From Hydrangea macrophylla (taxonomy: Eukaryota > Streptophyta > Magnoliopsida > Cornales > Hydrangeaceae), in the NCBI GenBank assembly GCA_033977485.1, contig CM066985.1:72091045-72155044 (forward strand): 64,000 nt of DNA. The letters are read 5' to 3'. Both the position numbers and the translations under genes were made by a program. This document shows positions 22,253 through 35,140 of the stretch, piece after piece. Below the pieces are notes generated by a model. That model searched no databases. It was not told the DNA's origin and was given only the letters and a program-made list of their open reading frames with translations. The number at the start of each line of letters is the position of its first letter. Within the stretch, counting starts at the first letter, position 1.

Positions 22253-23948
22253 TATGCATGTTTTTCATTTCATAATTTACAAAATATAAAAATAACAAAA
22301 ATCAAGACTATATAGTTGTAGAAGAGTTTATAAAATAATAATAATAAAATTCTTTAATATTTTATACATGCACCCCCACATCCGCATCCTCACACCCGCA
22401 CCGGTGCTTCCAAACCACAGCACCACAGATACACCATGGTCATGATCACGACCAAGCTACCCTACAAATTATGGTGTTGGGGCTTTTGCCTTTTAGAGAT
22501 TACTGTACTTGAGGTTGCCAAACGACTGACTGGGCTGGGTTGAATTAGGATAGAGTTCAGTAGTTGGCATCTACCTCAAGGTTGACTTATAGAGGGTAGA
22601 TCCTCTTACAGATAATGCGGGTTATACAAATAAGTCGTATTCCATAGTATGATTGTCCTAAAGAGAAAGACTGTCCTTTGAACACAAAACATAAACCAGG
22701 AATACATTTTTAAAAAAAATGCGTGCATGTTTAATATAATAAGAATCTTATCCGAACATTCAGATATGATGATATATCGACATATACGCATAGGCGTACA
22801 TACATAGCACATTGCATGTATTTATTAAACATCTATGATACTACATACGTAGGACAAGATTATTGAGATGCAAAACCAGATTACATGAGATGAGGTGACA
22901 CAGTAATTGCTATTAACAAGAAACATCTAATAGATCTAGAAAGGAAACCTAGTGGTAGAGAATACCTTAATCATAAGTTCATAACACTAGCAACCATTGC
23001 CACCCAAAAAAACAAAGAAAGAAAACCTACTAAATAGAGCATATTATGAATTTATGATCATTCCCTGGATTCAAAGGACGCATGCATAACGAAGTCATTT
23101 CCAAAATGAAAAACACTTCGATAGACTGAGACAACTCTTGCACAAGTTTTTTACCAAAATTCGGAACAGCAGTTAATTTATTTCCAGATTGTAACTCCAT
23201 CTGGTTGACTTGGGCTATTTCTTCAGAAATCTCGATCCATGGAGTACATCATCGGATCTCCCCATTGACAGATAGAGTTCAAGATCAATTAGCCCGGGTT
23301 TGAGAATGTGGAATCGCAATGATTCTAAATTTGAAAAAATAATCAATTCACCTTTGAATTAATTCTTATCCAGTTTCACACAATTCCAATTCGAAGACCC
23401 AATTCCATGTTCCCAAACGCAGCCAAAGAGTAATTTAAAAGAGAAGTAAACAAAACTGTGTTTCAAGACCTCATCCTTCAATTTTAACTCATGATCCCAA
23501 TGTGATTCATCCCAAACGCACCCTCAGAGTAATTTTAAAGAAAAGAGAACAAAACCATGTTTCAAGACCTCATCCTTCAATTTTAACTCATGTTCATAAT
23601 GTGATTCATCCCGCTTACTGGTCAATTAAGTAATGTATCAAATATGTTTTTGGTTTGATACCACAACCACTGTTCTCATTTTTTTTCCCCTTTTCCAGAG
23701 GCGGTGGAAACTAAAACTTAACCTATTATTTATGCAGATCATTTAGTGCTGTGTCGCTCACTCGCTCGTGTAGATTGTGATGTTCTAAAAAGTACTGCTA
23801 ATCTACTTCCAATGGCTATCAAGTGAATTTTTAGGTGAGTACTGAAGGTTATTACAAGTCTTGGTCTTTGGCATTAAGCAAACAACTCACAAATGTCAAC
23901 AGTGAAACTCGTGAAAATAAATATATGAATATGAGGAAATGAAGATAC
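22253..23948. other. RBL last-intron sequence, right of Copia
   Basis: Intronic by the exon model. No ORF, element terminus or RNA gene is supported. Two adjacent similar blocks near 23460 and 23560 (TTTCAAGACCTCATCCTTCA, about 100 bp apart) indicate a local duplication. Confidence 0.4.
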
Positions 23949-24836
23949 CTTCAACTGGACTTGATATATGGTTCACTGCTCGCCCATTCTGTCCTGCCTC
24001 TTCTGAAAGAGGGGATCCAGAAAGGTTGCTGTCCACCAGCTTCGAAGCACTTCCAACACCCTTGTCTTGCTGCTGCTCAGGAACATCAGGACATGGAACA
24101 GCAGGCAAGAAACATACTTCTTCCTGCGACATATCCGAATCACTGAAATCCGAATCCTTTTCCACCATCACAATATCAACTTCATCATCCTCATTAACAT
24201 CCGACTCTTTCACCTGCGAGTATGCAAGACCGTACAACCTTAAAAACAAGATTAAAATAAAAGGAAAGTCTATCCAGTAAGATTCATCCTCATTAACATC
24301 TCGTTTTTACACCTGCAAGTATGCAAGTACGTTACAGACTAAGAGCTCGTTTGGTATGGCTGTGGGAATAAGAGATTTTTTCTTCAACAGATTCTTGAAA
24401 AGGCAACACCCCGTACTTGGATGTTTACGTGATCTATGACAAGGATTTCTCCTTTCGAATTTCCCACATAAACCAGATCACCATACTTACTAAAGCAAGC
24501 GGCGGTTGGAGTAAAAGGTGCAGATCCGTCAGAGAATTTGCTGCGTGATGAAGGAGTGGGTCCCAGACCAGGGTCGGAGAACACGGGAAGCTTTGTGCTT
24601 CCCGTGTTCAAGTCAACAGTCATTGGAGCCGATGAGAGTGGGCATGCCAGGCAAAGAGATGGAGTAGATGAACCGGGATGAAGACGAGCTTGTAATGGGG
24701 TTTGTTGCAGAGTTGTCCGACTTATCTTCTCTCCTTTAACAACATCCCAAAGGGTTAACGACTTATCAGCAGCAGACACAAGTATACGGTGGCCGTACTT
24801 TGACCAACAGACACTTGTTACGGCAGCAACACAGTC

Positions 24837-24839
24837 CTA
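24837..24839 (-). other. Premature TAG in RBL exon 3
   Basis: In the phase set by the preceding exon, KELWD is followed by TAG and then DCVAAVTSVCWS. The frame continues as recognisable WD40 sequence beyond it, so this is a nonsense change in an otherwise conserved exon. Confidence 0.8.
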
Positions 24840-25375
24840 GTCCCAAAGCTCCTTAGCAATACCCTGGGTCTTGAAATCCCAGATGATGCAACTTCCGTCG
24901 AAGCATCCAGCTGGCAAAGAACACCATTCAAGTATCAATCAAGGCACAAGCTAGGATTTAGTGATATAATTCTTTAGTCAAGGCAAATAAATGCTAAGCG
25001 TTCACGGATTGTTGAAAGAAATGCATATGAGGATGAGGAAAGCAACAAACCACCCGACTGCAAGGATGTAAGTGGAATGGCCTATAACACCATGTTGTCA
25101 ATCGTGAATCGGTTTGCTAAATTAATGAATCATGAATCAACTTTTTTAGAAAAAATAATGACAAGTCATGTAGTGCATAGGAAAACACATTTACCATTTT
25201 TCTAATGAACAAAATAACAAGTTAGCACAAGTTCCATGCAATATCAACACTCAAAATGTTGGAAGTTTTTCACTTAAAACTTCAAAGTTCAAAATTATGA
25301 TCGACCATTCTAACAACCATCTATAACACCATCAAGCCTACATAATACTCATTAACTTCTTTTCCTGAAAGTTAA

Positions 25376-26424
25376 TCTATACTACTATACAAAGCCAAAT
25401 CTAGGGGGTACCCAAATTTTTATCACCACCACCCATATTTACATTAAAACCAATGAACGTACTCCTCTAAAAAACAAATGCAAGGGTACAAAAATGTCAT
25501 TAACTTTCTCCAAGGGGGGAAAAAATAACTGAAGTCATTAACTGTCAATTTGAATTTCATATTACAAAAAAAAAAAAAAAAAAAAAAAACTTCCCTTATA
25601 TTTCGCCCACTCTCTCCACAAAATTGATAATTTATTTGGATATACTCCTCTCTTAAACAACTTCCAACTGATATATAAAAAATAAAAAGACAGAATTTAC
25701 AGAGAAATTAAGAAACCCAACATCGGAAGAGGGAGAGAGATGTATACGGGAACATAGAGAACCTAGAGGATAGTAACATGAACAAATACAGAGAGAGAGA
25801 GAGAGAGAAGTGAATTTGGGGAGATAAGTTGAGACCTGCTGTTGCAGAGAGAAAAAAAACAACGCAAATGCTTCAGAAAGTGACTCTTTATTTTCTTTTG
25901 GTACTGATCATCTAGGCAACTTTCAGATCTCTCTGAAAATCTATATATGTTAAATGTAAAATCTTATATATATGCCTGTCTTTAATACAATGCTACTATT
26001 ATGTAATTAACGATTTGCACACACTTGAATCTCCCATATTGCCATAGAATTCTCCTGATTGATCCATAATTTTCTTTTATTTTTTGTTCTCCAATTGTGC
26101 ATTTCACGCCTCATCCATTCCTTATGGTAACCAAAACCTCTTTCTTCTTTTGAAGGGGGAAAAAAAAATCAGGATCCCATATTTTTTGGAACAAAGTAAG
26201 TGTGAACCATGATCATTTACAAAGGAATATCTAAACAATTTTCTTCGAAAACATTGACTTATAGTTTCTTTTAGAAAGTGTAATATTGCTATCAAAAACA
26301 AAAGAAAGAAAGAAAGTGTAATAGTACATAAAAAAATCTCCAAAAAATACTTTTATTTACAAAGTTTAGAACCATAAAACAAATACACGCATTGCACACA
26401 CAACACGTGTGCCTCTGCCGCTAG
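25376..26424 (+). mobile_element. Non-autonomous Helitron in an RBL intron
   Basis: Starts TCTATACTACTATACAAAGC after an A and ends with a hairpin (CACAC...GTGTG), a short spacer and CTAG before a T. This is the TC...CTRR form inserted between A and T. Length 1049 bp, no Rep/helicase coding. It contains a 26-base A-run (about 25564-25589) and a GA run. It lies between the second and third recognised RBL exons. Confidence 0.7.
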
Positions 26425-28370
26425 TATTAAAGGAGATTGAGGAGGGAATTCAGAAATTGTCCACTTGAGGATTATACATTTACTTGAGATGATTGTCCTC
26501 TTGTCAACAAAGTTTTTCAATAATTATTATGTACCAAATAGAGTTAGAGACTGAAAGGGAAACATCATTTTTCACGCCCATCAATGAGAGTGCAATCTAC
26601 ACTGACAATTAAATGTATGACTTTACAGTTTTATTATCTTCATATTAAGTGGATGATGTGGATGATGTGGATTCAACTGGTAACTGGTTATAGCTTCCTG
26701 CTCCTTTTCCATCTCAGTAATGAATCCCGTTTTAAATATAAAAAAAATGGCAATAGTTCCAAAGGATGCATCAGGGATATAGACACAGAGCATCTCCAAT
26801 CTGTTGACAGTTTTAACCTATTTTGTGGCATCCATGCTCAGCATATCGTCCACCATCTGGTAGGAGGGAATTCAGAAATTGTCCACTTAAAGTATGAAGG
26901 AAAATACAATCCCGTATGTAAAAAAGATGATTTTCTCCAAGTACAAAAAGGTCAGAAAAGGAATGAAGCTTCTTCTCTCTCCCAATCTGTCCACTTTTAG
27001 CGGATGAGAAATGGTGGGCCAGGGTGGATGCCTCTTCCCTCCCCCCACCTTTTCCCTTCTTCCCTTCTTCCGTCCTTCCTTCGTACCAAACATAGCATTA
27101 GGAAGAACCACATAACATTGACAATGTTAACAATCAGAGTATTTGATGCGAATGTATCATGCCTAACCAAATAATTGACATATGCAATTTATGCTATTCA
27201 TTTAAGTTGTGAAGCCCCCTAAGTCCCACATATATGACTGTTACGGGCAGTTAAAATTTGTTGTAACTTGTAAGTCAATGGATGAACCACCACGAAATGC
27301 TATTCCTTTTTATTCTGTGGCACAAGTTTATAGGCTATTAGGAAAGAGTAACAGCAGTTAGATACCCAAACATCTCTTAGCAAATTTTATGGCGCAGCCA
27401 TGTTAGCACAAGCACCATTTTATGTCCCTCCTGTACGCAGCCTTTGAAATCTTGTCAAAGGAAAGACCCTCCGGCAGTTCTAATGCACCTCCCATACAGC
27501 GATGCCTTTGGATTATCACACCTTCTACATCATTCTGGTCCATAACATACATCAGTAATGGACTCTAATGCATTGGCTTAATTGTACCTCCAGACTCTTT
27601 TCTATCACTCGGGGTGTTGGCTTCTTGAGAGTTCTCTTTAGTAGGAATAGTAGCTGAATGCCAAAGGTTTCCCCACGGCATTTAAGGTCTAAACTACTTC
27701 GGTACAACTTGGTCTGTACCGTAAATTGAATGTGTCCAAACTCCGAAAAACTAACGTAATATAGAGACAACACATCAAATAACAAGGGAAACAAGCAAGA
27801 GTTACAAATTTATCTCTCATTGCACGCCATTGGCATACAGAGACTACAATTTTTAGGACATAATATAACCACCAAAACCATATGTACCAAACTAGCAATA
27901 ATAATTAGACAGTATAACCAAAGATAGATAATCGGAAAAAAGATGTGACAATAAAATTATCCTTCTTGCATAAGACAGAGAGCATTCATTAGTATATTTC
28001 AAATCAATGGTGAGACATGCACATATGTTGCTGAAAGTGACCTAAATATAAAACTGCACACACACACACTCACTATGTGAACTATTCCAGCTTTGCCAAA
28101 AGCATCCTCAAGATTACATCACAAAGTCATACAACTCCTATAATTTTATGGGTTGTACATAGATACTGAATTCTATCATGTCAAGTAGCTAAATAATGGA
28201 CAATGCTGCCAAAGAAAACCGCAGTGCTCAATTCAGAGCAACCAAAATCATATCTTTATAGCCTCCAAGTTAGCTACATTGCCATCATAATACCATGTTT
28301 CCAAACAAGTGCACTGACAAAGAGGGGAAAAAAGAGAGAGCAGAAGATTGGTAAGGTTTGCAAGAGAAAG

Positions 28371-28410
<40 letters not shown>

Positions 28411-28419
28411 ATTAATTAC
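26425..28419. other. RBL intron, no other feature
   Basis: Short ORFs with no recognisable domain; (TA)n and (GA)n runs at 28372-28410. The 138-codon plus-strand ORF near 26584 has no family character I recognise. Confidence 0.4.
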
Positions 28420-28686
28420 CTGCAAGAAGCGTTCCCCTGCGATTGCAGGCAATGCATTTCATGACCCCGTGTTCCAAATACTCTTCTATCACCTCGAGAA
28501 AATCTCCCTGCAATGGATCTTCACAACAAATACCAGTGAACCACAATCACCAAGATCAATTTCTGCTAATTCGCAATACACACACATATACATACATATA
28601 TATATATATATATATTAACGTATAAGTACACATCCGAGAAAAGGCAGGTGAGAGAGAGCGCGGTTACCGATGATTGGGGGGTTCAT

Positions 28687-28768
28687 GATGTCCTGAAACT
28701 TGAGAGCTGAAGCTCCTCAAAAAATCGGGAGCTTTCAACCACATTCGCACGCTGAGACAGCGGAGAGT

Positions 28769-28808
<40 letters not shown>

Positions 28809-28960
28809 TTTGTAAAGGGTTACAGACTGATGTGTGTGTGTGAGAGAGAGAGAGAGATTTTCGTTATCGCAGGATAGCGCCGGCGGGGACACAATTTGTA
28901 TCAGGCGAAAAGTTTTCCGGCGAATAGAGAGAGAGAGAGAGAGAAGGCCGGTACTGGATA
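28687..28960 (-). promoter_or_regulatory. RBL 5' UTR/promoter with (GA)n tracts
   Basis: Long (GA)n runs at about 28769-28806, 28841-28856 and 28925-28943 lie just upstream of the RBL start, where plant 5' leaders often carry CT-rich sequence on the coding strand. The exact transcription start is not visible. Confidence 0.45.
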
Positions 28961-29540
28961 AATCCAAAATTTAACCGTGAATGCATATTAATTTAAGGGC
29001 ATGTTTGGAAAGAATAGTGTTATACTTTCCAAATTTGAATCATGTATAACACATTTGATAAAGCATTTGCGAACTAAATTTAGAAAACATAACTTTGCTC
29101 GATTCGGAACACACAAAATATGACCACGTTTGGTCCCACTCCTACGAATTTGATTCTTTTGAAAATCAACCTAATGTGAGTTTTATAAGACCATCTCCAA
29201 CCCATACATTAAAATGGAACATACATTAAAATGGAATATGAGGTAAGTTTGAGGGGCCATGTCAGAATTTCTTGCTCCAATCCACGAAAAAATATTAGGT
29301 ATTACGGTAATACGGACGATGTGGTATTTCAACTCAATCAAATTCCTATATTTAAACAATATGCCATTATTTTTGAAGGAATCTCTTTTCACATTAGCTC
29401 AAACTCTATCCACATAAACCTACAACCTCCCCTCTATTAGAGACGTTATAAAATTTCACGCGAGATACCCAATATTTACTCCCAAATTATCCACCCACCA
29501 AAGGCTAAGACAAATATGTTGTGGTACTCAAATTGCAGCA
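28961..29540. other. Intergenic, no feature supported
   Basis: AT-rich; ACATTAAAATGGAA is repeated at about 29205-29235. No credible gene. Confidence 0.4.
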
Positions 29541-29555
29541 ACATTGTTGCAATGT

Positions 29556-29725
29556 TTTTTTTTTATAACCATGGGTGTCCGGGCCAGCTTGCGCGCACCT
29601 CGACTAATCCCACGAGGCCAGGGCGTCCGGGTGAATCACCTGTGGCCACCCCCTTGAGATTCGAACTTGAGACCTCTGGGTATAACACCCAGAGACCTTG
29701 CCATCCGGCCACAAGGGAAGTGGTT
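29556..29725 (-). mobile_element. tRNA-derived SINE, Au type
   Basis: On the minus strand a tRNA-like head has an A-box-like TGGCCGGATGGCAAGG and a B box, AGTTCGAATCTC. The body ends ATTAGTCGAGGTGCGCGCAA, then GCTGGCCCGGACACC and an A-tail. That 3' body is characteristic of Au SINEs. A perfect 15-bp duplication, ACATTGTTGCAATGT, flanks it (29541-29555 and 29726-29740), showing target-primed insertion by LINE machinery. Length 170 bp. Confidence 0.85.
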
Positions 29726-29740
29726 ACATTGTTGCAATGT

Positions 29741-30655
29741 CACCAAACCAACAAATCAATACTTTTCACTATTTCAATCGATACAAAACAATAACATGGG
29801 AAGAGGAGGGAGAGAGAAATATTTGGCTGCTATTCACATATAGGAGTCTGCATATGGCTTAAAGTTGACTCCAAAATTGAACCAAATTGATCCTACTTCA
29901 AATCCATTTAACACTGATTTTCAAAAGAAAATACATTGGTCAAAGGGATGCTTGGGTAAGTATTGATAAATCATTTTTTGAGTGAGCAAAAATGCTCTCT
30001 TTTCAAAAAGGTCAATAACACTAAGACTTTGATAAAAATAAAAATAAAAGCAAATAACACACTCAACATGATATATTCTCCTCCTTGCCAAACAAGTCCT
30101 AGCTTGTGCACGAACTTCCATGCATATGGAAAGACCTCTACCAAACACTCTGAATTTGTAAAAACTACAAAATTGGTTCTACGCCTCTCCAAACACCCCC
30201 TAAGAGACCAATGTTAATTATGTTTGATGTGGAATTGTAAGGCCCAACCGACTGCCCAAGTTAATGGAAAATAATCATAAGTCGTTTTAGCAAGTCCAGT
30301 AGGCCAGAACTCTTGGTCTTCCAAAGAGAGCTCAAGAGTTTGAAGCCCCCAAAAATTGTGTGAGTGGGGTGGAAGGACAAATCTCAAGTAGCTGGACCAA
30401 CTGTATCTAGAGCTTGGTATGGGTTCAAATCCTACCACCCACTCACCTCCCTGACTTACCTAATCCGTGTGTTGTAGGGTCGGTGCAGGTGCCTGCTTGC
30501 CTCCTGTTCTACTCTAATAAAATAGCAATAGGTAAACTGTCTAAAATATTGGTGGGAATCTCGAAGTCGCGGATGACGGACTAGGGAATTTGTCCTTAAA
30601 AAAAATGATGGGGCAAGGCCAAATTTATAATGCCCAAAGCCGAGGTTTTTATTTG
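29741..30655. other. Intergenic, left of the nested Ogre block
   Basis: No gene supported. 30415-30435 has a B-box-like GGGTTCAAATCC but no convincing A box. ATTTG at 30651-30655 is the left target duplication of the old LTR. Confidence 0.4.
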
Positions 30656-31855
30656 TGTAGACACCCCATTTTGACCTGCCAAAAAAAGAAATAATTATCG
30701 CAGGGGGGGCCCATCAGCACGCAAATCAAGGAAAAGAGCTCTAGAATCCAAACAAGGACCTCAAAGGCCAAATCAAAGTCAGTACGGAGACGGTAGCTCA
30801 TCAACCGGAAGTTCTAGAGTTTAGGACCGTCTATTAGGATAATCGGCGACGTTTTCAACCGAAATCAAAGTTTGGCACAAAATTCAACGCTGGAATCAAG
30901 TCCGGAACAACCGAAGGTTGAATTTGATTACATTAGGGCAAAAATAGGAATCAATGCAGGCCCACAGGATTTCAAATCATCAAATTCTGATAACCGACGA
31001 AGAATCAGGCTCCGATCGAAGTTTTGGCACGCCGGAATCATGGAAAAAGGACATGATCGTAAATCCGGAAGCACCAAAAGTCCGACTGGACATGATTGAC
31101 TAAAATAAATAAATAAATAAAATAAAGTAAAATAAAAAATAAAAAGCAACTGAGATTCTGTGGCTTGAATCATCCCAATCAGACAAGTGGAGAAGAAACG
31201 GTGTTCAATTGAAGTTTTAACGGCCCGATCAGCATCGACAATGGCATACATGTTATTATCTGGGCTTAAGGATTCCTGATCCAACCTTACGGATATAAAG
31301 AGGACGACATTACAAGTCCATAACTTCTTGAATCAGAAGGATCGGGCGGCTGGTTCAAAAATATATAACAATCGAAGTTCCTGGATGATTGGGCGATCAA
31401 GATCGGAGTTGCACTAATCAAACGGTATCTCACCTACATGGGATCGGAGCCTATGTAGGTTTTGTCTATAAAAGCAAGGCTTCGCTTCCTTTTTTTTTTT
31501 GGACGGCTATCAGACCCCCCCTCTCATCTCCCCAAGGGCTCTGTTTGGCTGGTTATTTTTTTTCCCAAGGCTTTGTTTGACCAACAAACATCACCACAAA
31601 TACAACCAAACACCACCCAAGTACCACTACTGCCAACCACCACTCAATACCCACAACCACCACTCCATTACACAACCCCCTTCACAAATCCGACTTCCAA
31701 AAAAATGCCAGAAAGCCCAGAAAAGCTGTCTGAACCAAACAGAACCTTAAGCCCCAACAAATTCTGAAAACACAACCAAACAGAGCCTAAACTAGCTCAT
31801 TGAATCTCACATCCCCATCCAGTGGGTCCCCTAGCCAAACGGGAGCCAACGCCGC
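30656..31855 (+). mobile_element. Old Ogre-like solo LTR, left part
   Basis: Starts TGTAGACACCCCATTTTGAC like the other Ogre-type LTRs here. It is interrupted at 31855 by the 28-kb element and resumes at 60222. ATTTG precedes it and follows the right part, so 30656-31855 plus 60222-63644 is one solo LTR of about 4.6 kb. Confidence 0.85.
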
Positions 31856-34800
31856 TATAGACACCCCATTTTGTCAGCTATTAGATTTAGGAGACCCATA
31901 GCTTGGTGGTTCACAATGATTGAAAAAGACTCAAAAGGACTCTTGAAAGTCAGTTCTATATCTCAAAATGCTCAGAATGACCAAAATGCCCCTGAAAGCC
32001 CAAAAGCTCCCAGATTTGGACCAAAAGCTCTGGAAACATGCTACGTCGCAAGAAAAAAATGATAAAATGAGTTTTTAAGTAAAATCGAATAAAATCGTCA
32101 GCTCCCAGAGACCCCCGAAAGTTCCCGGAAAGTCCCCGTTGACCGGTTTGACCAAGGTTTGACCAGGTTTGACCCAAGTTTGACCAGGTTTGACCCAAGT
32201 TTGACCGGAATCATCCGAATTCACCGGAATCATTAGAAAAGTATTAAAATGAGTTTTAAAAGAGAATCGAGCGAAAACGTCGGCTCCTGGGAGCTCCCGG
32301 AGGTTCCCAGAACTTCCCGGGAATCCCAAGTTTGACCAGTTTGACCAAGATTTGACTTTAGAATCGGGGCACCGAAATAATTTTCAAATATTTTTCATGG
32401 ATACTAGAGGTCAATAGCTTTCCAACGGTATATCGCACATAATTCCTGGATTTAAAACGAATTTATTTTGAATTTTCGAAGGCGAAAAAGGCGATCAAAT
32501 CGGTTTTTATCGCGAATACCGCAAAACTTTTCAAAGTGACCTATCCCCAAACTATTTTTTATGTAAAGTTGACTCCATTACCTTTCCAACGGTATATCAC
32601 AACCTCAATTTGGAGTTCGTACGCATTTTCTATGAATTTCGGACGAAATAGGGCCTTTTCGCAAATACCGGAACCTCAGGGGGCCTAAACAACATTATCT
32701 GGACGAAAGAGGAGGAGTACCGCCGCGGCACTGACCCACTTCTGCCGCGGCACTGGCCCAGTGCCGCCGCGGCACTCCCCTTTAGAACAGTATATTTTTG
32801 TAATTAGTTTTGTGGTCCCATTTTGATTAATTAAAAACCAAAACGACATAGTTTTATGATTTCAGATGTTTAGAGCCAATGGGAATACTTTCTAAATCCC
32901 AAAACCACCCCAAGTTGGCCTATATAAACACCCCATTACTCTTCATTTTGGGGGGGTGAAATGAAAGTTTAGGAAAAGTTTGGGAGAGAAAGTTGTAGAG
33001 ATAAGGTTAGAATAGAGAGAAAATGAGCTTCCTTCTTTGATTTTCAAAACAAAAGTGAGTTCCAAACTTTGTTTTTACTTCATTTACTTCAAAATTCAAT
33101 ACACTCAACCACCATTTTAGTGAGCATTTAAGAGAGTGGAAGCTTCTTCCATGTCCAATGTCATTACATATGAGTGAAACACCAATCTATAAGTTCAATT
33201 CTTCATGAATATCACCTATTGATCATTATCTACTTGCTTGTTTATTCATTGTTATCTCTTCTTACCTCATTTTTTTTTCTTTATTTAATTACTAGTTCAT
33301 CATCATCTAAGTGATGACATGAAGTTTGGGGTGAGTGAATCCTTATGGATAGTAGCTCTTGACCTCAAAAACATATTTGATAGATGATGATCATAACCTC
33401 AATACTTCCAAGGTATTCTTGAAATGTATTGAAGTTATGTTCAAAATAAAAATAAATATCTCCAACAATCTTGGAGGTTCTTGATGATGAGTTTGATGTT
33501 AATATTCCAAGAGGTCATAATCTCCATTTGATGTTGAAAATATACTTTCAAATCCTCTATTTCAAAACTCCTCTTAAAACCCCTCATTTCAATCTCAAGA
33601 AAAGAAAACTCTAGTTTTTCCAAGGCTTTCAAAACAATGAGTCAAAACAGTGAGTAACCCAAGTTCAAAGATTTTTCTAGAACTCAATATCTAACATATG
33701 GATGCAAGGCCACTTGGAAAGTATTCCTAACTCATTGGAGAACACCCATGATTTTTGGTTTGACTTGGAAGTACTTGGAAATGGTCCATTTGGATCCCAA
33801 CATTCCTTCCAGACATTCTGTTTTTGCTGTCACAGCAGCTAGGTCCACTTCCAACCCTTTTTTCAGAACACTTTTCCAAAAAGGGTGGTCCTAACTTATT
33901 TTTCCCTTAAACTTAAATGTCTTAGGAAACTTTCTGTATAAAATGGGCCTCTAGATCATTCGTTTTCATTTTCTAAGATTTTCTAACATTTCAGTCGACA
34001 GTACGGACTCTGTTTCTGAGTGACCTCTTTTGTTTATATGATTTCTCTCAATATGTGATAGTTATTAAAGATTGGATTTTTGGTTTATGTTTTAGACACA
34101 ATAAGGAACATCTCCATAAAAAATCATGCATTGAAAACATTTCTAACCCTTCTTTTCAATTTTCCAAAGATCTAGTTACTGTTATGCCCTCTATTCACAG
34201 CAAGCACATCTTAACTTTCATTCTTTGATTTGATGCTTATATGCATTCCAAATTAGTTCATATCTTAGGAAGTAGTTCATACTACATTTGTGCATATCCC
34301 ATGTTGATTTCATCCATCCATTCATACACATTTTAGACTTCTAAGTCATTCTAGGAATCCATGAACACAAAGCACGCTACAACCTTGGCACATTCTAGAT
34401 ACATACATTGCATCCATGCAAAGATTTGGGGTTTTTGTAACTCCTAATCTAAGAAGATTATAAGGAATGATCATGATCACACGTTCATGCTTCCCCCTCG
34501 ATCTAAGCATCCTTTCTCATCCGTCCCGGGGATTGAGAGGTCTTCTTTTCTCAAATATTAACATGCATCATACTAGCTTGCTAAGCATATTTTGATTTTC
34601 TTTGTTTACTTGTTTCAAGAACAATTCATGTCCCCTTTAGATTAAGGAAACTAATTACTTGATACATGATTAGATGATTTTTTCCTAGGTTTATTTGTGT
34701 GGTCTTTCACTTTACATTGTATGATATTTGACTTAGATCTTATGAATGATATTTTATCTTTATATTTTCCATTTCAAGTTTTTTATGTGATGTAATATAC

Positions 34801-35119
34801 TATCATAGTATTAATTGTCGAACCATACATAATATAAGATGATTATTTGGATGCTAATTGAGGCCCGTCGAAAGACGGGGCGAGTTGAGGGTGTTTTAGT
34901 CGCGACAAAGGCTCCTTCCTCTCTCGTACCAAAACCCCGAACCAAGTTCTTTGGTTATGAAGGGCCGGTGCCCTTTATCCATTTGGGTGAGTCAAAACTA
35001 GGTTTCTTGGTTCCTTAAAGACCAAGTGGCGACTTTGTATCTGTTTTCAACAGACCATTTTCTTTCTTTGATCCAAATCAAACTTTCAAAACAAAAGTAG
35101 TGGAATTCCGGTGTCCACA
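31856..35119 (+). repeat. 5' LTR of the 28-kb element (3264 bp)
   Basis: Starts TATAGACACC (one change from TGTAGACACC in the 3' copy) and ends GGTGTCCACA. It aligns with 56971-60221 along its length with scattered substitutions and a 13-bp length difference. It contains GC-rich GTGCCGCCGCGGCAC units at 32716-32776, TATA at 32921, and a conserved 3' part (GCCCGTCGAAAGACGGGGCG near 34863). Confidence 0.94.
32921..32927 (+). promoter_or_regulatory. TATA box of the 5' LTR
   Basis: GGCCTATATAAACACCCC about 1.07 kb into the LTR, conserved in the 3' LTR at about 58023. It defines the probable U3/R boundary downstream. Confidence 0.65.
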
Positions 35120-35122
35120 ATC

Positions 35123-35140
35123 TGGCGACTCTGCTGGGGA
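35123..35140 (+). other. Primer-binding site, tRNA-Arg type
   Basis: TGGCGACTCTGCTGGGGA begins three bases after the 5' LTR. Its complement ends in AGTCGCCA, like plant tRNA-Arg 3' ends, the primer known for Ogre elements. Confidence 0.8.

Larger units (their letters stand above)
13229..28686 (-). pseudogene. RBL: RBL (RbBP5/Swd1-like COMPASS subunit), degraded copy
   Basis: The intact protein is the WD40 scaffold of the nuclear H3K4 methyltransferase complex. Exons seen: 28686-28668 (MNPPII), 28518-28420 (DPLQGDFLEVIEEYLEHG, start of WD repeat 1), 24910 to about 24410 (WD repeats 1-2, including SAADKSLTLWDV and LVYVGNSKGEILVID), 24213-23949 (acidic tail) and 13440-13229 (basic C-terminus, stop). 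The junctions I could test are phase-consistent. Two defects: an in-frame TAG at 24837-24839 after KELWD, and loss of the later WD repeats, since under 200 bases separate the third exon from the acidic-tail exon. A partial copy of the acidic-tail exon start lies 100 bases away (near 24285). Introns are retained, so it is not a processed copy. Copia and Helitron insertions lie in introns. An unannotated intact paralogue is likely elsewhere. Identity is from recognised family sequence. Confidence 0.8.

Noticed and set aside
26584..27000. 138-codon plus-strand ORF in the RBL intron
   Set aside because: No recognised domain, inside an intron of an opposite-strand locus, and the composition looks non-coding.
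30211..30650. Possible second SINE (B-box-like GGGTTCAAATCC near 30423)
   Set aside because: No convincing A box, tail or target duplication found.
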